Shown here: in pieces, positions 26,879-36,809 of the stretch
How the letters are laid out: each line of letters starts with the position of its first letter
Position numbering within the stretch: the stretch's first letter is position 1
Source: Rhodophyticola porphyridii
GTDB taxonomy: Bacteria > Pseudomonadota > Alphaproteobacteria > Rhodobacterales > Rhodobacteraceae
NCBI RefSeq assembly: GCF_003688285.1
Contig: NZ_RCNT01000003.1
Span: 7,501 to 71,500, forward strand
Length of the DNA: 64,000 nt
Direction of reading: 5' to 3'
Made by a program: the position numbers and the translations under genes
The notes under the pieces: generated by a model
Databases searched by the model: none
What the model was told of the DNA's origin: nothing
The model's input: only the letters and a program-made list of their open reading frames with translations

Positions 26879-28851
26879 TCCGCCGCAACTTTCTTGCGAT
26901 CGACCTCATCGGCCACCTTGGCATCACGGATGTTCAGCGTCGCCTTGATCTTGCCCTTCCGGCCGTCTTCATATGTCACTTCGGTCTCGGTGTAGACGCT
27001 GTCGGACCCGCCATAAAGTGCTGCGATCAGGTCGGCGAACTTCTCCTCGATGATCCGGCGGCGGACCTTCCGGGTGCGGGTCAGTTCGCCGTCATCCGCG
27101 TCCAGTTCCTTGTGCAGCACGAGGAAGCGGTGGATCTGGCAGCCAGAGAGCATCTCGTCCTCGGCAACGCTCCGGTTCACCTCTTCGACGTGGCCCTGGA
27201 TCGTTTCAAGCACCTTTGGGTGCTGTGCAAGCTCCTGATAGGAGGAGTAGGAGATGTTGTTGCGCTCAGCCCAGTTTCCCACCGCCGTCAGGTCGATATT
27301 GATGAAAGCGGTGCAATAATCACGGCCCGAGCCGAACACGACCGCCTCCAGGATATTGGGAAAGAACTTCAGCTTGTTCTCGACATATTTCGGCGCGAAC
27401 AGGCGGCCGTCAGCCATCTTGCCCACATCCTTGGCCCGGTCGATGATCCGCAGATGCCCGGTATCGGGCTCGATGAAACCCGCATCGCCGGTAGCGACCC
27501 AGCCCTCGCCATCCTTGGTGGAGGCGGTGCTTTCCGCATTCTTGTAGTATTCGACAAACACCCCGGGCGAGCGATAGTAGACCTCGCCATTATCATCTAT
27601 GCGAATTTCCACACCCGGTGAGGGAACGCCGACCGTATCGGGGCGCACCTCGTTATCGGGCTGCTGCGTGATGAAAACGCTAGCCTCGGTCTGGCCGTAG
27701 AGCTGTTTCAGATTGATCCCCAGAGACCGGTAGAAATCGAAAATCTCCGGACCGATCGCTTCGCCGGCGGTGTAGCCCACGCGGACCCGGCTAAAGCCGA
27801 GCGTGTTTTTCAGCGGCCCGTAGACCAGTGTCTCTCCAAGGTTGTATTTCAGCCTGTCCATGAATCCGACAGGTTTGCCATCGAGCAGTTTCGGGCCAAC
27901 CTTCCTGGCGTGATCCATGAAGTACCGGAACATGCGCTGCTTGGGCTTGCTCGCATCCTCCATCCGGATCATCACATTAGTCAGTTGCGTTTCGAAAACC
28001 CGGGGCGGAGCGAAGTAGTAGGTCGGCCCGATCTCCCGCAGATTGGTCATCATCGTCTCGGGGCTTTCGGGGCAGTTCACACAAAAGCCCGTCCACATCG
28101 CCTGGCCGATGGAAAAGATAAAGTCTCCCACCCATGCCATGGGCAGATATGCCAGAACCTCATCCCCGGGGCGCAAATCGTCGAACTCGGCGGAGTTCTT
28201 GGAAGTCGCGATGATGTTCTTGTTGCTCAGCACCACACCCTTGGGCTTGCCGGTGGTGCCCGACGTGTAGAGCATCACACAGGTGCTGTCCCATCCAAGC
28301 TCCGCCTCGCGGGTCGCAAGCTCCTTTTCGAACCGCTCCTGCGCCGCGCGGCCTTCGGCCTGAATGGCCTCCAGCGAATGCAGCTTGGAATGGTCGTATT
28401 TACGAAGACCGCGGGCATCCTGATAAATGATATGTTCGATGCAGTGGACGGTGTCCTGGACCTCAATGACCTTGTCGACCTGCTCCTGATCCCCGGCAAT
28501 CACGAACCGCGCACCGCAATGCTCAAGCACATATGCCATCTCTTCGGCGACCGCGTCCTGATAGAGCGGCACCGGGATAGCGCCGACCTTCTGCGCGGCC
28601 ACCATCGACCAGTAAAGCGCCGGGCGGTTCTGCCCTATCACCGCGATATAGTCGCCGCGGTCCACACCCAGGGCCAGCAAACCATAGGCGATCGCGTCGA
28701 TTTCTTCGGCGGCCTCCGCCCAGGTCCAGCTTTGCCAGATCCCGAATTCCTTTTCCCGGTAGGCAGGTTTCGAGCCAAACTGCGCTACGTTCCGCGCCAA
28801 GAGTGCCGGAACGGAGGCAGGAATTCCCGCAGCCGCGGTTACGTCAGCCAA
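26875..28851 (-). CDS. Long-chain acyl-CoA synthetase-like AMP-forming ligase
   Basis: A 658-residue adenylate-forming enzyme that should activate a carboxylic acid to its CoA thioester. Motifs: MLYTSGTTGKPKGV (about residues 193-206), GQTEAS, GWVATGDAGFIEPDTGHLRIIDRAKD and a late KVRRRIIEEKF segment. Size and arrangement match long-chain-type ligases (FadD15/ACSL-like). The start is a TTG with GGGAGG seven bases upstream; an ATG just before it is out of frame. First gene of the ABC operon and divergent from a two-component system. Confidence 0.92.
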   Translation of the reverse strand: MADVTAAAGIPASVPALLARNVAQFGSKPAYREKEFGIWQSWTWAEAAEEIDAIAYGLLALGVDRGDYIAVIGQNRPALYWSMVAAQKVGAIPVPLYQDAVAEEMAYVLEHCGARFVIAGDQEQVDKVIEVQDTVHCIEHIIYQDARGLRKYDHSKLHSLEAIQAEGRAAQERFEKELATREAELGWDSTCVMLYTSGTTGKPKGVVLSNKNIIATSKNSAEFDDLRPGDEVLAYLPMAWVGDFIFSIGQAMWTGFCVNCPESPETMMTNLREIGPTYYFAPPRVFETQLTNVMIRMEDASKPKQRMFRYFMDHARKVGPKLLDGKPVGFMDRLKYNLGETLVYGPLKNTLGFSRVRVGYTAGEAIGPEIFDFYRSLGINLKQLYGQTEASVFITQQPDNEVRPDTVGVPSPGVEIRIDDNGEVYYRSPGVFVEYYKNAESTASTKDGEGWVATGDAGFIEPDTGHLRIIDRAKDVGKMADGRLFAPKYVENKLKFFPNILEAVVFGSGRDYCTAFINIDLTAVGNWAERNNISYSSYQELAQHPKVLETIQGHVEEVNRSVAEDEMLSGCQIHRFLVLHKELDADDGELTRTRKVRRRIIEEKFADLIAALYGGSDSVYTETEVTYEDGRKGKIKATLNIRDAKVADEVDRKKVAAE

Positions 28852-29057
28852 TTTTCATCCTCCCTTCGCCGGTTTCATCCGGCGCTCACGGATCGCTTAT
28901 CTGCGCGACTCTCGCTGCAATACCGTGGCACGAAATATGTCGACGTCAACTTTTGCCTGACTTTTTCCCAAACCTAACGAATTGTAACAGCGCCCCGCCG
29001 GGCTTGACGACAGGCCCGCCGCAGTGCCAGCGATGGGACAGGGGAGGCGCGAGAGAC

Positions 29058-30980
29058 ATGGCGCGAGCCGATATCACGAACCAGATGACCCGCGCGGGCC
29101 TGAACCTGATCCAGCAGGCGCTGACCATTTATGACGCCGAACTGAAACTTGCCGTGTGCAATCGCCCGTTTCAGACGATGTTCGGCCTGCCCGCTGATCT
29201 GGTGACCCCCGGCGCGCGGTTCGAGGACACGATCCGCTATCTTGTCGGCCACGGCGAATATGGCGATGTGGAGGACCCCGAGCGGTTCGTGCAGGATCGG
29301 GTTGAGCAGGCGCGGGCCTTCGTGCCCCATTACATGGAGCGCCAACGCTCCAACGGTCGGACGATCAGCGTCGAAGGCTCACCTCTGCCCGAAGGAGGCT
29401 GGGTGACGGTCTATACCGACATCACCGAGATCAAGCGGCAGGAAAAACTTCTGCGCAGCCGGTCAGAGGAGCTTTCGGACCAGCTTCTGACCCATGCGGA
29501 ACAGCTGGCGCAGACCAACCGGGAACTCGCCGCGACCAATGCGCAGCTTGAAGAGGCGAAGCGCGGGCTTTCCGAGATGGAGGCGCGCATCCGCCTGACC
29601 ACCGAGATGATGCCGGCACATATCGCCCATGTCGACCGGGATCAGGTCTACACCTACACAAACAGGCGTCTATCCGCGATCCTGCCCGGGCGGGCCAGTG
29701 ACATCGTAGGCCTGCACATGAAACAGGCGCTTGGCCCGGCCACCACCGCGCGGCTTTCGTCGCATGTGGCCCGGGCGCTGGAGGGGGCGGCGTCAGTGCT
29801 GGAGTTCACTGAACCGGAAAGCGGCCGACGCATCCGTACCGCATTCACCCCCGATGAAGGCGCTGGAGGCGAGATCGAGGGCGTGTATCTGCTGTCCACC
29901 GATGTCACCGAAGAAGCGCAGGCGCGCGCGGCGCTGAGCCAGACCCACAAGCGCGAGCTGGCCGCGCAGTTGACCAGCGGGCTGGCCCATGATTTCGCCA
30001 ACCTGCTGACAATCATTCTGGGTCTTCAGGGCCGCCTGGAAAAGCTGCCCCTGCCGCCCGGTGCGGCCGAACTGACAGGCGCAACCAAATCAGCGGCCCG
30101 GAGGGGCGGCATGCTGCTGGACAAGATCGCCCGGATGTCCGGCCCGCGGGAAATACACCCGGTGCCCACCGATCTGTCGGAAATGCTGGCCGCGTTTGCC
30201 CCGCTGGCGGGCGCGGCATTGCCCGATACGATCACGCTGGCCATTGATGTGGATCTGGACCCGCAGTCGCTGCTGTTGGATGCGGGCTCGTTGCAGGACA
30301 GTCTGCTCAACTTGGTGCTGAACGCACGCGATGCGATCGGTCGGGAGGCCGGCGAGATCGCTATCCGGGTCCGTGCCGTGTCGGAAACATGGCTGGAAAT
30401 CACCGTGCTAGATACCGGGCCGGGCTTCACGGAACAGGCGCTGAAGGCCGCGCTTGATCCGTTTTTCACCACCAAGGGCGAACATGGCTCCGGCCTTGGC
30501 CTGTCGATGGTCTATGACCTGACGCAACTGGCCGGCGGAACCGTGAAGCTTTCCAACACGCCCCGCGGCGCCGCGGTCAGCCTCAGGCTGCCCCTGCGCC
30601 ATGCAAGCGGCGATACCCGCGCCCATCTGGTGCTTCTGGTGGAGGATCAGGCGGAGTTGCGCGCCACGATCCGCGATATGCTGACGGGTCTTGGCCATCA
30701 GGTGATCGAGGCCGCAAGCGGCGCGGAAGCGCTCGCCCTCGCCGATCTGCCGGGGCTCGACTGGGTGCTTTCCGATATCAATCTGGAAGGCGACATCACC
30801 GGCGTCGACCTGCTGACGCGCATCGCGGATCGTCATCCGCGCCATCGCCTTGCGCTGATGACAGCGCTGCCGCATGGCGACCCGTTGCGGCAGAAGGGCG
30901 CGGCGCGCTGGCCGGTTCTGTCGAAGCCGCTGGATCCCGCCGCGCTGACACATCTTTTCCACGCGGAGGCGGTAGCATGA
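29058..30980 (+). CDS. Cytosolic hybrid sensor histidine kinase (PAS-PAS-HK-receiver)
   Basis: A 640-residue kinase without membrane segments. Order: PAS-7-type domain (about 15-115), coiled coil (about 120-190), second PAS (about 195-305), phosphoacceptor helix with GLAHDFANLLTI, ATPase N box LNLVLNARDAI, G boxes DTGPGF and GSGLGLSMV, then a C-terminal receiver (about 525-635) with phosphorylation site DWVLSDINLEGD. The next gene, a response regulator, overlaps by four bases. Divergent from the acyl-CoA ligase/ABC operon, whose control is the natural guess. The signal is unknown. Confidence 0.92.
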   Translation: MARADITNQMTRAGLNLIQQALTIYDAELKLAVCNRPFQTMFGLPADLVTPGARFEDTIRYLVGHGEYGDVEDPERFVQDRVEQARAFVPHYMERQRSNGRTISVEGSPLPEGGWVTVYTDITEIKRQEKLLRSRSEELSDQLLTHAEQLAQTNRELAATNAQLEEAKRGLSEMEARIRLTTEMMPAHIAHVDRDQVYTYTNRRLSAILPGRASDIVGLHMKQALGPATTARLSSHVARALEGAASVLEFTEPESGRRIRTAFTPDEGAGGEIEGVYLLSTDVTEEAQARAALSQTHKRELAAQLTSGLAHDFANLLTIILGLQGRLEKLPLPPGAAELTGATKSAARRGGMLLDKIARMSGPREIHPVPTDLSEMLAAFAPLAGAALPDTITLAIDVDLDPQSLLLDAGSLQDSLLNLVLNARDAIGREAGEIAIRVRAVSETWLEITVLDTGPGFTEQALKAALDPFFTTKGEHGSGLGLSMVYDLTQLAGGTVKLSNTPRGAAVSLRLPLRHASGDTRAHLVLLVEDQAELRATIRDMLTGLGHQVIEAASGAEALALADLPGLDWVLSDINLEGDITGVDLLTRIADRHPRHRLALMTALPHGDPLRQKGAARWPVLSKPLDPAALTHLFHAEAVA

Positions 30981-31675
30981 CCGCGCTTGTAACCATTCTC
31001 GATGACGAGCCGCAGATCCGCACGATGTTGTCGGACGCGCTGAGCGAAGCGGGGTTTCGCACCGCAGCCTACGCCCGAGCGACCGAGTTCGAGGCTGCGC
31101 TTCGCAGCGCCACCCCCGATGTCTGCCTTGTCGATCTGGGTCTGCCGGATCGCGACGGGCTGGCCGTCGTCCACAGGCTGGCGCTGGAATCCGGGGCGGC
31201 GATCATCATCATTTCGGGCCGGGCGCAGGTACAGGACAGGGTGACCGGGCTGGAACTCGGCGCCGATGACTACATCATCAAACCCTTCGATCCTGCCGAG
31301 GTGGTGGCCCGTGTCCGCGCCCGGTTGCGCCAGTCGAAACCACGTGAACACGCAGGCAACACTGCCACCTTCCGCGGATGGACCGCTCATTTCGATCGCT
31401 ACGTTCTGGTTGACGAAACGGGTGAGGAGATCGGGTTTTCTCACGCGGAAGGCGAGGTGTTACGGCTTTTCCTGGACAGCCCCAAACGCCTGATCTCTCG
31501 CCAGCAAATGCAGGAGAGTCTTGGTGGCGCCGCAGGTGAGAGCTTCGACAGGGCGATGGATGTGCGGATCAGCCGGCTGCGCACGAAACTGCGCGAAGAC
31601 CCGAAAAACCCGCAACTGATCAAAACGATCTACGGTGCGGGCTATATATTTCTGGGCGACGTGAGCTGGACCTGA
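30977..31675 (+). CDS. OmpR-family response regulator
   Basis: A 232-residue regulator: receiver domain with acidic pocket LDDEPQ and phosphoacceptor in VCLVDLGLPDRDG, switch region ISGRAQ and KPFDPAEV, then an OmpR-type winged helix (EGEVLRLFLDSPKRLISRQQM; RAMDVRISRLRTKL; IKTIYGAGYIFLGDV). The ATG overlaps the stop of the hybrid kinase (ATGA). Together they form a phosphorelay, perhaps kinase receiver to this regulator. Likely target: the divergent ABC/ligase operon (inference). Confidence 0.93.
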   Translation: MTALVTILDDEPQIRTMLSDALSEAGFRTAAYARATEFEAALRSATPDVCLVDLGLPDRDGLAVVHRLALESGAAIIIISGRAQVQDRVTGLELGADDYIIKPFDPAEVVARVRARLRQSKPREHAGNTATFRGWTAHFDRYVLVDETGEEIGFSHAEGEVLRLFLDSPKRLISRQQMQESLGGAAGESFDRAMDVRISRLRTKLREDPKNPQLIKTIYGAGYIFLGDVSWT

Positions 31676-31747
31676 CACGTCGCCCCTCATCCGGTCCCGT
31701 GCCGGGTTCCGTTCAACGCTTGGCCCGCGGCCAGGACCGGTACAGGC

Positions 31748-32215
31748 TCAGTCCAGATGCCGGGTTTCGTCCAGCAGTTCCTGGACTTCTCCGCGCATGC
31801 GCACAAGTGCCTCCTTGTCGTGGCCTTCCGGCATCGCGGTAATAGCCTCGTCGAAGGCCTCCAGCACATGGCCCTCGCCATCGCGAATGCTGTCCATGAC
31901 GTCTTCGTCGATCTCATCAAACAGCGCCCGGATCGATACGACAGCCGTGTTGACACTGGACATAAGGGTGCCACTGACATCCGGCTCTCCACCGCGCGCC
32001 GCGATCAGTGCGGCAATCTGGTCGGCATGGGCGTGGTGGGTTCCGTGAAACTTCTGAACCACCGGGCGGAACTCGGGCTCCGCCTTTTCCCGCATCGTGT
32101 CATAGCCCGCCTGGGCATCGATCGTTCGGTTCAAGAGCGCCTGCAGCGCCTCGCGTTCGGCCTCGTTATCAGGGCCGCTCAGAGGATCAGGAGAATAGGA
32201 GATCGGGTCGGTCAT
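31748..32215 (-). CDS. DUF2383/PA2169-family four-helix protein
   Basis: A 155-residue acidic helical protein starting MTDPISYSPDPLSG. The segment LQALLNRTIDAQAGYDTMREKAEP and FHGTHHAHADQIAALIAARGG match the ferritin-like DUF2383 fold found in stress-associated proteins. No reaction is known. ATG is preceded by AGGAAAG at good spacing. It follows the response regulator convergently with a 72-bp gap. Confidence 0.82.
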   Translation of the reverse strand: MTDPISYSPDPLSGPDNEAEREALQALLNRTIDAQAGYDTMREKAEPEFRPVVQKFHGTHHAHADQIAALIAARGGEPDVSGTLMSSVNTAVVSIRALFDEIDEDVMDSIRDGEGHVLEAFDEAITAMPEGHDKEALVRMRGEVQELLDETRHLD

Positions 32216-32339
32216 CGGCTCTTTCCTATTTGACAGGTTGCAAGGATCTTGCCGAACGAACGCAATCCGCGCGGCGCGGGTTCCGCCACGGCCCCCGTAC
32301 CCGGCGGTTTTCAGCCTGCCGCCGTCAGGCGTTCCGAAA

Positions 32340-33542
32340 TCAGGACGGAGCCAGCGCCTCGGCGGCATCGGCCAGAACCCGCAGCCCCAGCACCAGATCC
32401 GCCTCCGCCGTATCTTCATCGAAACTGTGGCTGATCCCCCCTATGGAAGGAACGAACAGCATTCCCACCGGCATCAGATGCGACACATTGGAGGCATCGT
32501 GAAGCGCGCCCGATGGCATCGTGCGCCATCGTCCCTGTGCGTGTCTGTCAGCCGCAGCCCGCAAGGCGGCCTGAATGCCCTCATCCATCGGCACCGGCGC
32601 CAGATCGTTGCGCAGACGCCCGGCATCGATCCTCAGACCTGTTTCCCGTGCGACCTCCGTCAGCACATCTTCGATGATACGCTCCATCCGATCCAGCCGG
32701 TCGGTTTCTCCATCACGCCACTGGATTGTGAAAATCGCCCGGCCCGGCACGATGGAGGAGGCATTGGGGTGCAGACGGATATGACCGATCGTCCAGACCG
32801 ATTGCGGCGTCACGATATTGGTGAACCGCTCGTTCAGCAGCGTTGCAACACGGGCCGCACCCTGAAACGCGTCCCGGCGCATGTGCATCGGCGTCGTGCC
32901 GGCGTGGTTCTGTTGGCCGGTGACAGTGATCTGAAGCTGACGAAGCCCGACGATGGAGGTGACAACCCCCACCCCTTCCGCCGAGGCGTCAAGCACCGGC
33001 CCCTGTTCGATATGGGCTTCCAGAAATCCGGTGAACCGTCCGGGATCTACGAAATCTTCTTGCATAAGATGTGAAAGGCCATGGCGTGCATCCGCGAAAC
33101 TCGCTCCGTCGGTATCGGTGTAGCGATCCGCCTCGGCCAATGTGGTGCGCCCGGCCCAGAGATCGCTTCCCGTGAGCGCGCCGAAGCGGCCCTCCTCGTC
33201 CTGAAAGCTCACCAGCGAAATCGACGGTCCGCCCGATCCTGCCGCGGTGCGCGCAATCTCCAGACCCGCGATCACGCCGTAGGCGCCGTCCAGCCAGCCG
33301 CCCTCGGGCTGGGTATCGGAATGCGACCCGATCAGCAGAGAAGGCCCGTCAGTCAAACCGAACACATTTCCCGCCGGGTCCACGTGAGGGGTCAGTCCGA
33401 TCTCCCCGATCCGGGCCACAAGCCACTCACGCGCGGCGATATCGGGGCCGGAGAATGCTCGGCGCATCACTCCGGCACCCTCGGCGCCGAAGCTCCGCAG
33501 ATGGTGAAGGTCAGATAGAAAGCGGTCGGGATCGGGGGACAT
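32340..33542 (-). CDS. Zn-dependent amidohydrolase (carbamoylase/allantoate amidohydrolase type, M20)
   Basis: A 400-residue dinuclear-zinc hydrolase of the hydantoinase/carbamoylase M20 family, acting on N-carbamoyl amino acids, ureidoglycine-type or allantoate substrates. Metal-site motifs are [28 protein letters not shown] and a late GALHDASN / [19 protein letters not shown] marks the linker to the dimerisation domain. No hydantoinase or purine genes are adjacent, so the substrate is not decided. Confidence 0.87.
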   Translation of the reverse strand: MSPDPDRFLSDLHHLRSFGAEGAGVMRRAFSGPDIAAREWLVARIGEIGLTPHVDPAGNVFGLTDGPSLLIGSHSDTQPEGGWLDGAYGVIAGLEIARTAAGSGGPSISLVSFQDEEGRFGALTGSDLWAGRTTLAEADRYTDTDGASFADARHGLSHLMQEDFVDPGRFTGFLEAHIEQGPVLDASAEGVGVVTSIVGLRQLQITVTGQQNHAGTTPMHMRRDAFQGAARVATLLNERFTNIVTPQSVWTIGHIRLHPNASSIVPGRAIFTIQWRDGETDRLDRMERIIEDVLTEVARETGLRIDAGRLRNDLAPVPMDEGIQAALRAAADRHAQGRWRTMPSGALHDASNVSHLMPVGMLFVPSIGGISHSFDEDTAEADLVLGLRVLADAAEALAPS

Positions 33543-33607
33543 GGGGCGGCACTTTCGGCAGGTGAATTCCCGGAAGACATGCCAGCCCGATATGCTAAGG
33601 TCCAGCG

Positions 33608-33769
33608 ATGGATCTCATGGCGATGATCTTCTACGCGGTTGTCTGCGGCCTGCTCGGTCTGGCCGGGCCACGGCTTGGTGCGCCCCTGCTCCGGCTTGGG
33701 ATCGGCGCGGGCGTCGGCATCGCCGCGGCGGCGATCCTCCCGGTCATCCGCGAAATGACGGGCCTCTGA
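33608..33769 (+). CDS. Tiny hydrophobic protein, candidate
   Basis: A 53-codon frame, largely hydrophobic ([33 protein letters not shown]), suggesting one to two membrane segments. It fits the 228-bp space between the hydrolase gene and the formate dehydrogenase gene, ends one base before the latter's stop codon, and has AAGG about nine bases upstream of ATG. Unrecognised; too short to be sure. Confidence 0.45.
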   Translation: MDLMAMIFYAVVCGLLGLAGPRLGAPLLRLGIGAGVGIAAAAILPVIREMTGL

Positions 33770-33770
33770 G

Positions 33771-36554
33771 TCATTCCGCCGCCACCTGTTCCCCGGCCGC
33801 CTCGACCTTCACCGCGGAGAACTTGAACTCCGGGATCTTGCCATAGGGGTCGAGCGCGGGATTGGTCAGGATGTTGGCGGCCGCCTCCACATAGGCGAAC
33901 GGCACGAAAACCATGTCGGTGGCCACGGCCCTGTCGGCGCGCGCCATGATCTCGATCGAACCGCGCTTGGTCGTCAGCCGCACCTTTCCACCGGGCTCCA
34001 CTCCCAGTTTGCGCAAGGTGGAGGGGTGAAGCGAACAATTCGCCTCCGGCTCCACCGCATCCAGCACCGTCGCGCGCCGGGTCATCGACCCTGTATGCCA
34101 GTGCTCCAGCTGGCGGCCGGTAATCAGGATCATCGGAAACCGCTCGTCGGGCAGTTCGGCGGGCGGCGTCACCCGGGCCGGCGTGAACTTGGCGCGCCCC
34201 GCACGGCGGGGGAAACCGTCGCCGAACACCACGGATTGGCCGGGATCGGTGTTCGAAAGGCTCGGGTAGGTCACCGCGGACTCGGTCTCCAGCCGTTTCC
34301 ATGTGATGTGATGCAGGCTTCGCATCGACATCTTCATCTCGTCGAATATCTCGCGCGGATCGTCGTAATCCCAGTCAAGCCCGATGCGGTTGGCCAGCGC
34401 GACGATGATCTCCCAGTCTTCGCGGGCCTCGCCGGGCGGCTCCACCGCCTTACGCGCCATCTGCACCTGCCGGTTGGTGTTGGTCACGGTCCCGGATTTT
34501 TCGGGGAAAGCCGAGGCCGGCAGGATCACGTCGGCGAAATTCGCGGTCTCTGTGACAAAGATATCCTGCACCACAAGGTGATCCAGCGTGGCCAGCGCCT
34601 TGCGGGCATGTTCCACATCCGGGTCCGACATCGCCGGGTTCTCGCCCAGGATATACATGCCCTTGATTTCACCGCGATAGACCCGGTCCATGATCTCGAC
34701 CACGGTCAGGCCGGGTTCGGCGTCGATCTCGGTGCCGCCCCAGATATGGCGAAACAGCTCGCGCACCTCGTGGTCGGTCACCGACTGGTAATCCGGCAGA
34801 ACCTGCGGGATCAGCCCGGCGTCGGAGGCGCCCTGCACATTGTTCTGGCCGCGCAGCGGATGCAGGCCCGTCCCCGGGCGCCCGATCTGTCCGCAAAGCA
34901 GCGCCAGCGAAATCAGGCAGCGGGAATTGTCGGTGCCGTGGATATGCTGGCTGACGCCCATGCCCCAGAAAATCATCGCCCGATCCGCGGCGGCGTAATC
35001 GCGGGCCACAGCCCGGATCGTCTCCGCGTCGATTCCGCAAAGCTCGGCCATGCGCTCGGGCGTGAAGGCACGGATATGTTCCCGGAACTCGAAAAAACCC
35101 TCGGTGAAGCCTTCAATGTATTGGCGGTCATAGAGTTTTTCCTCGACGATCACATTCATGATCGCGTTCAGAAGTGCGACATCGGTGCCGGGCCGGAACT
35201 GAAGCATGTGTCTGGCATGGCGCTTGAGCGCCTGACCGCGCGGATCCATCACGACAAGCGTGCCGCCACGCTTGGTGAACTGCTTGAAGAAAGTCGCTGC
35301 GACCGGGTGGTTCTCCGCCGGGTTCGCGCCGATCACGATCGCCAGATCCGCATTGTCGATCTCGTTGAACGTGGCGGTCACCGCGCCGGAACCCACATTC
35401 TCCATCAGCGCCGCCACCGAGGACGCGTGGCAAAGCCGGGTGCAGTGGTCCACATTGTTGTGGCCGAAACCCTGGCGGATCAGCTTCTGGAACAGATAGG
35501 CCTCCTCGTTGGTGCATTTCGCGCTGCCGAACCCGGCAACGGACTTGCCGCCGTAGAAGGAGCGCAGGTCGGCCAGTCCGTGGGCGGCCTTTTCCAGCGC
35601 CTCTTCCCATGTCGCCTCCCGGAAATGGGTCCAGGGGTTGGCCGGGTCGACATTGAGACCCTTTTCCGGCGCATCGGCCCGGCGGATCATCGGCCTGGTG
35701 ATCCTGTGGGCATGATGGATGTAGTCGAAGCCGAACCGGCCCTTGACGCATAAGCGGCCCTCATTGGCGGGGCCGTTGATGCCCTCAACATATTTGACGC
35801 GCCCATCCTTGACCTTAACGGAAACCTGGCATCCCACGCCGCAGAACGGGCAAACGCTTTCGGTTTCGCTGTCGAAATCGGCCCGGTCGCCCACCTGATG
35901 CTCATCCACCACCGAGGAGGGCATGAGCGCGCCAGTCGGACAGGCCTGTACGCATTCTCCGCAAGCTACACAGGTGCTTTCACCCATCGGATCGTCGAAA
36001 TCGAAGACCGGATAGCTGTCATGCCCGCGGCCCGCCATCCCGATCACATCATTGACCTGCACCTCGCGGCAGGCTCGCACGCAAAGACCGCACTGGATAC
36101 AGGCATCCAGATTGACCGACATCGCAATGTGACTGTCATCCAGAAGCGGGATGCGCTCTTTCTCCAGCGCGGGCAGGCGGCTTTCGGTGACGCCATTGGC
36201 CTCGGCCATGTCCCAGAGATGGGCGGATTTGTCATGGGCCATGTCGCGCGGCGGCTGATCGGCCAGCAGCATCTCCATCACCATCTTCCGCGCGGTCGTG
36301 GCCCGGCCGGAGGCGGTGCTGACGACCATGCCCTCCGCCGGCTCCCGAATACACGATGCCGCAAGGGTGCGCTCGCCCTCGATCTCCACCATGCACGCGC
36401 GGCAATTGCCGTCCGGGCGATAACCGGGTGCGGGCTTGTGGCAGAGATGCGGGATCACCAGTCCACGGCCATTGGCGACCTCCCAGATGGTTTCTCCGGG
36501 CCGGGCCTCGACGGCTTCGCCATCCAGCATGAAGCGGATCCTGTCGGTGGTCAT
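33771..36554 (-). CDS. Formate dehydrogenase alpha subunit (Mo-bisMGD, NuoG-type N-terminus)
   Basis: A 927-residue molybdenum oxidoreductase oxidising formate. N-terminal [2Fe-2S] ferredoxin domain (HLCHKPAPGYRPDGNCRAC), two [4Fe-4S] clusters (CIQCGLCVRACREV; CVACGECVQACPTGAL), a Mo-domain cluster (CPFCGVGCQV...LCVKG) and the active-site region HCTRLCHASSV, with cysteine where selenocysteine enzymes have Sec. No FMN/NAD beta or gamma subunits nor FdhD chaperone are adjacent, so this appears to be an orphan subunit or one with remote partners. ATG 36554 has GGGAG eight bases upstream. Confidence 0.92.
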   Translation of the reverse strand: MTTDRIRFMLDGEAVEARPGETIWEVANGRGLVIPHLCHKPAPGYRPDGNCRACMVEIEGERTLAASCIREPAEGMVVSTASGRATTARKMVMEMLLADQPPRDMAHDKSAHLWDMAEANGVTESRLPALEKERIPLLDDSHIAMSVNLDACIQCGLCVRACREVQVNDVIGMAGRGHDSYPVFDFDDPMGESTCVACGECVQACPTGALMPSSVVDEHQVGDRADFDSETESVCPFCGVGCQVSVKVKDGRVKYVEGINGPANEGRLCVKGRFGFDYIHHAHRITRPMIRRADAPEKGLNVDPANPWTHFREATWEEALEKAAHGLADLRSFYGGKSVAGFGSAKCTNEEAYLFQKLIRQGFGHNNVDHCTRLCHASSVAALMENVGSGAVTATFNEIDNADLAIVIGANPAENHPVAATFFKQFTKRGGTLVVMDPRGQALKRHARHMLQFRPGTDVALLNAIMNVIVEEKLYDRQYIEGFTEGFFEFREHIRAFTPERMAELCGIDAETIRAVARDYAAADRAMIFWGMGVSQHIHGTDNSRCLISLALLCGQIGRPGTGLHPLRGQNNVQGASDAGLIPQVLPDYQSVTDHEVRELFRHIWGGTEIDAEPGLTVVEIMDRVYRGEIKGMYILGENPAMSDPDVEHARKALATLDHLVVQDIFVTETANFADVILPASAFPEKSGTVTNTNRQVQMARKAVEPPGEAREDWEIIVALANRIGLDWDYDDPREIFDEMKMSMRSLHHITWKRLETESAVTYPSLSNTDPGQSVVFGDGFPRRAGRAKFTPARVTPPAELPDERFPMILITGRQLEHWHTGSMTRRATVLDAVEPEANCSLHPSTLRKLGVEPGGKVRLTTKRGSIEIMARADRAVATDMVFVPFAYVEAAANILTNPALDPYGKIPEFKFSAVKVEAAGEQVAAE

Positions 36555-36809
36555 GCGCATGTCTCCCTGATCCATGGACACCCTATCGCAGATTTCCGCG
36601 ACCGACAGTCCCGGATTAGCGACTGCGGCGGGTTCAAATCCGGCATACCCACATCGTGGAAGCCGCGTCGACGAGGTACAGACATCTCCCGATGCGCGAT
36701 GTCTGGCAACCTCTCTGGCCGGGTCGCCCGGGCACGCAGCTTCCCGCATGCGCGCTTGCCGCCACTCCACGCCGAGCCTAAAACCACCCCGCAAGAGGGA
36801 GACCACCAG

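Noticed and set aside
34026-35753. 575-codon plus-strand frame
   Set aside because: Exactly antisense to the formate dehydrogenase gene.
36626-36655. tRNA T-arm-like GGTTCAAATC with partial stems, downstream of formate dehydrogenase start
   Set aside because: One stem mismatch, no matching acceptor or anticodon arms upstream and no CCA; probably chance.
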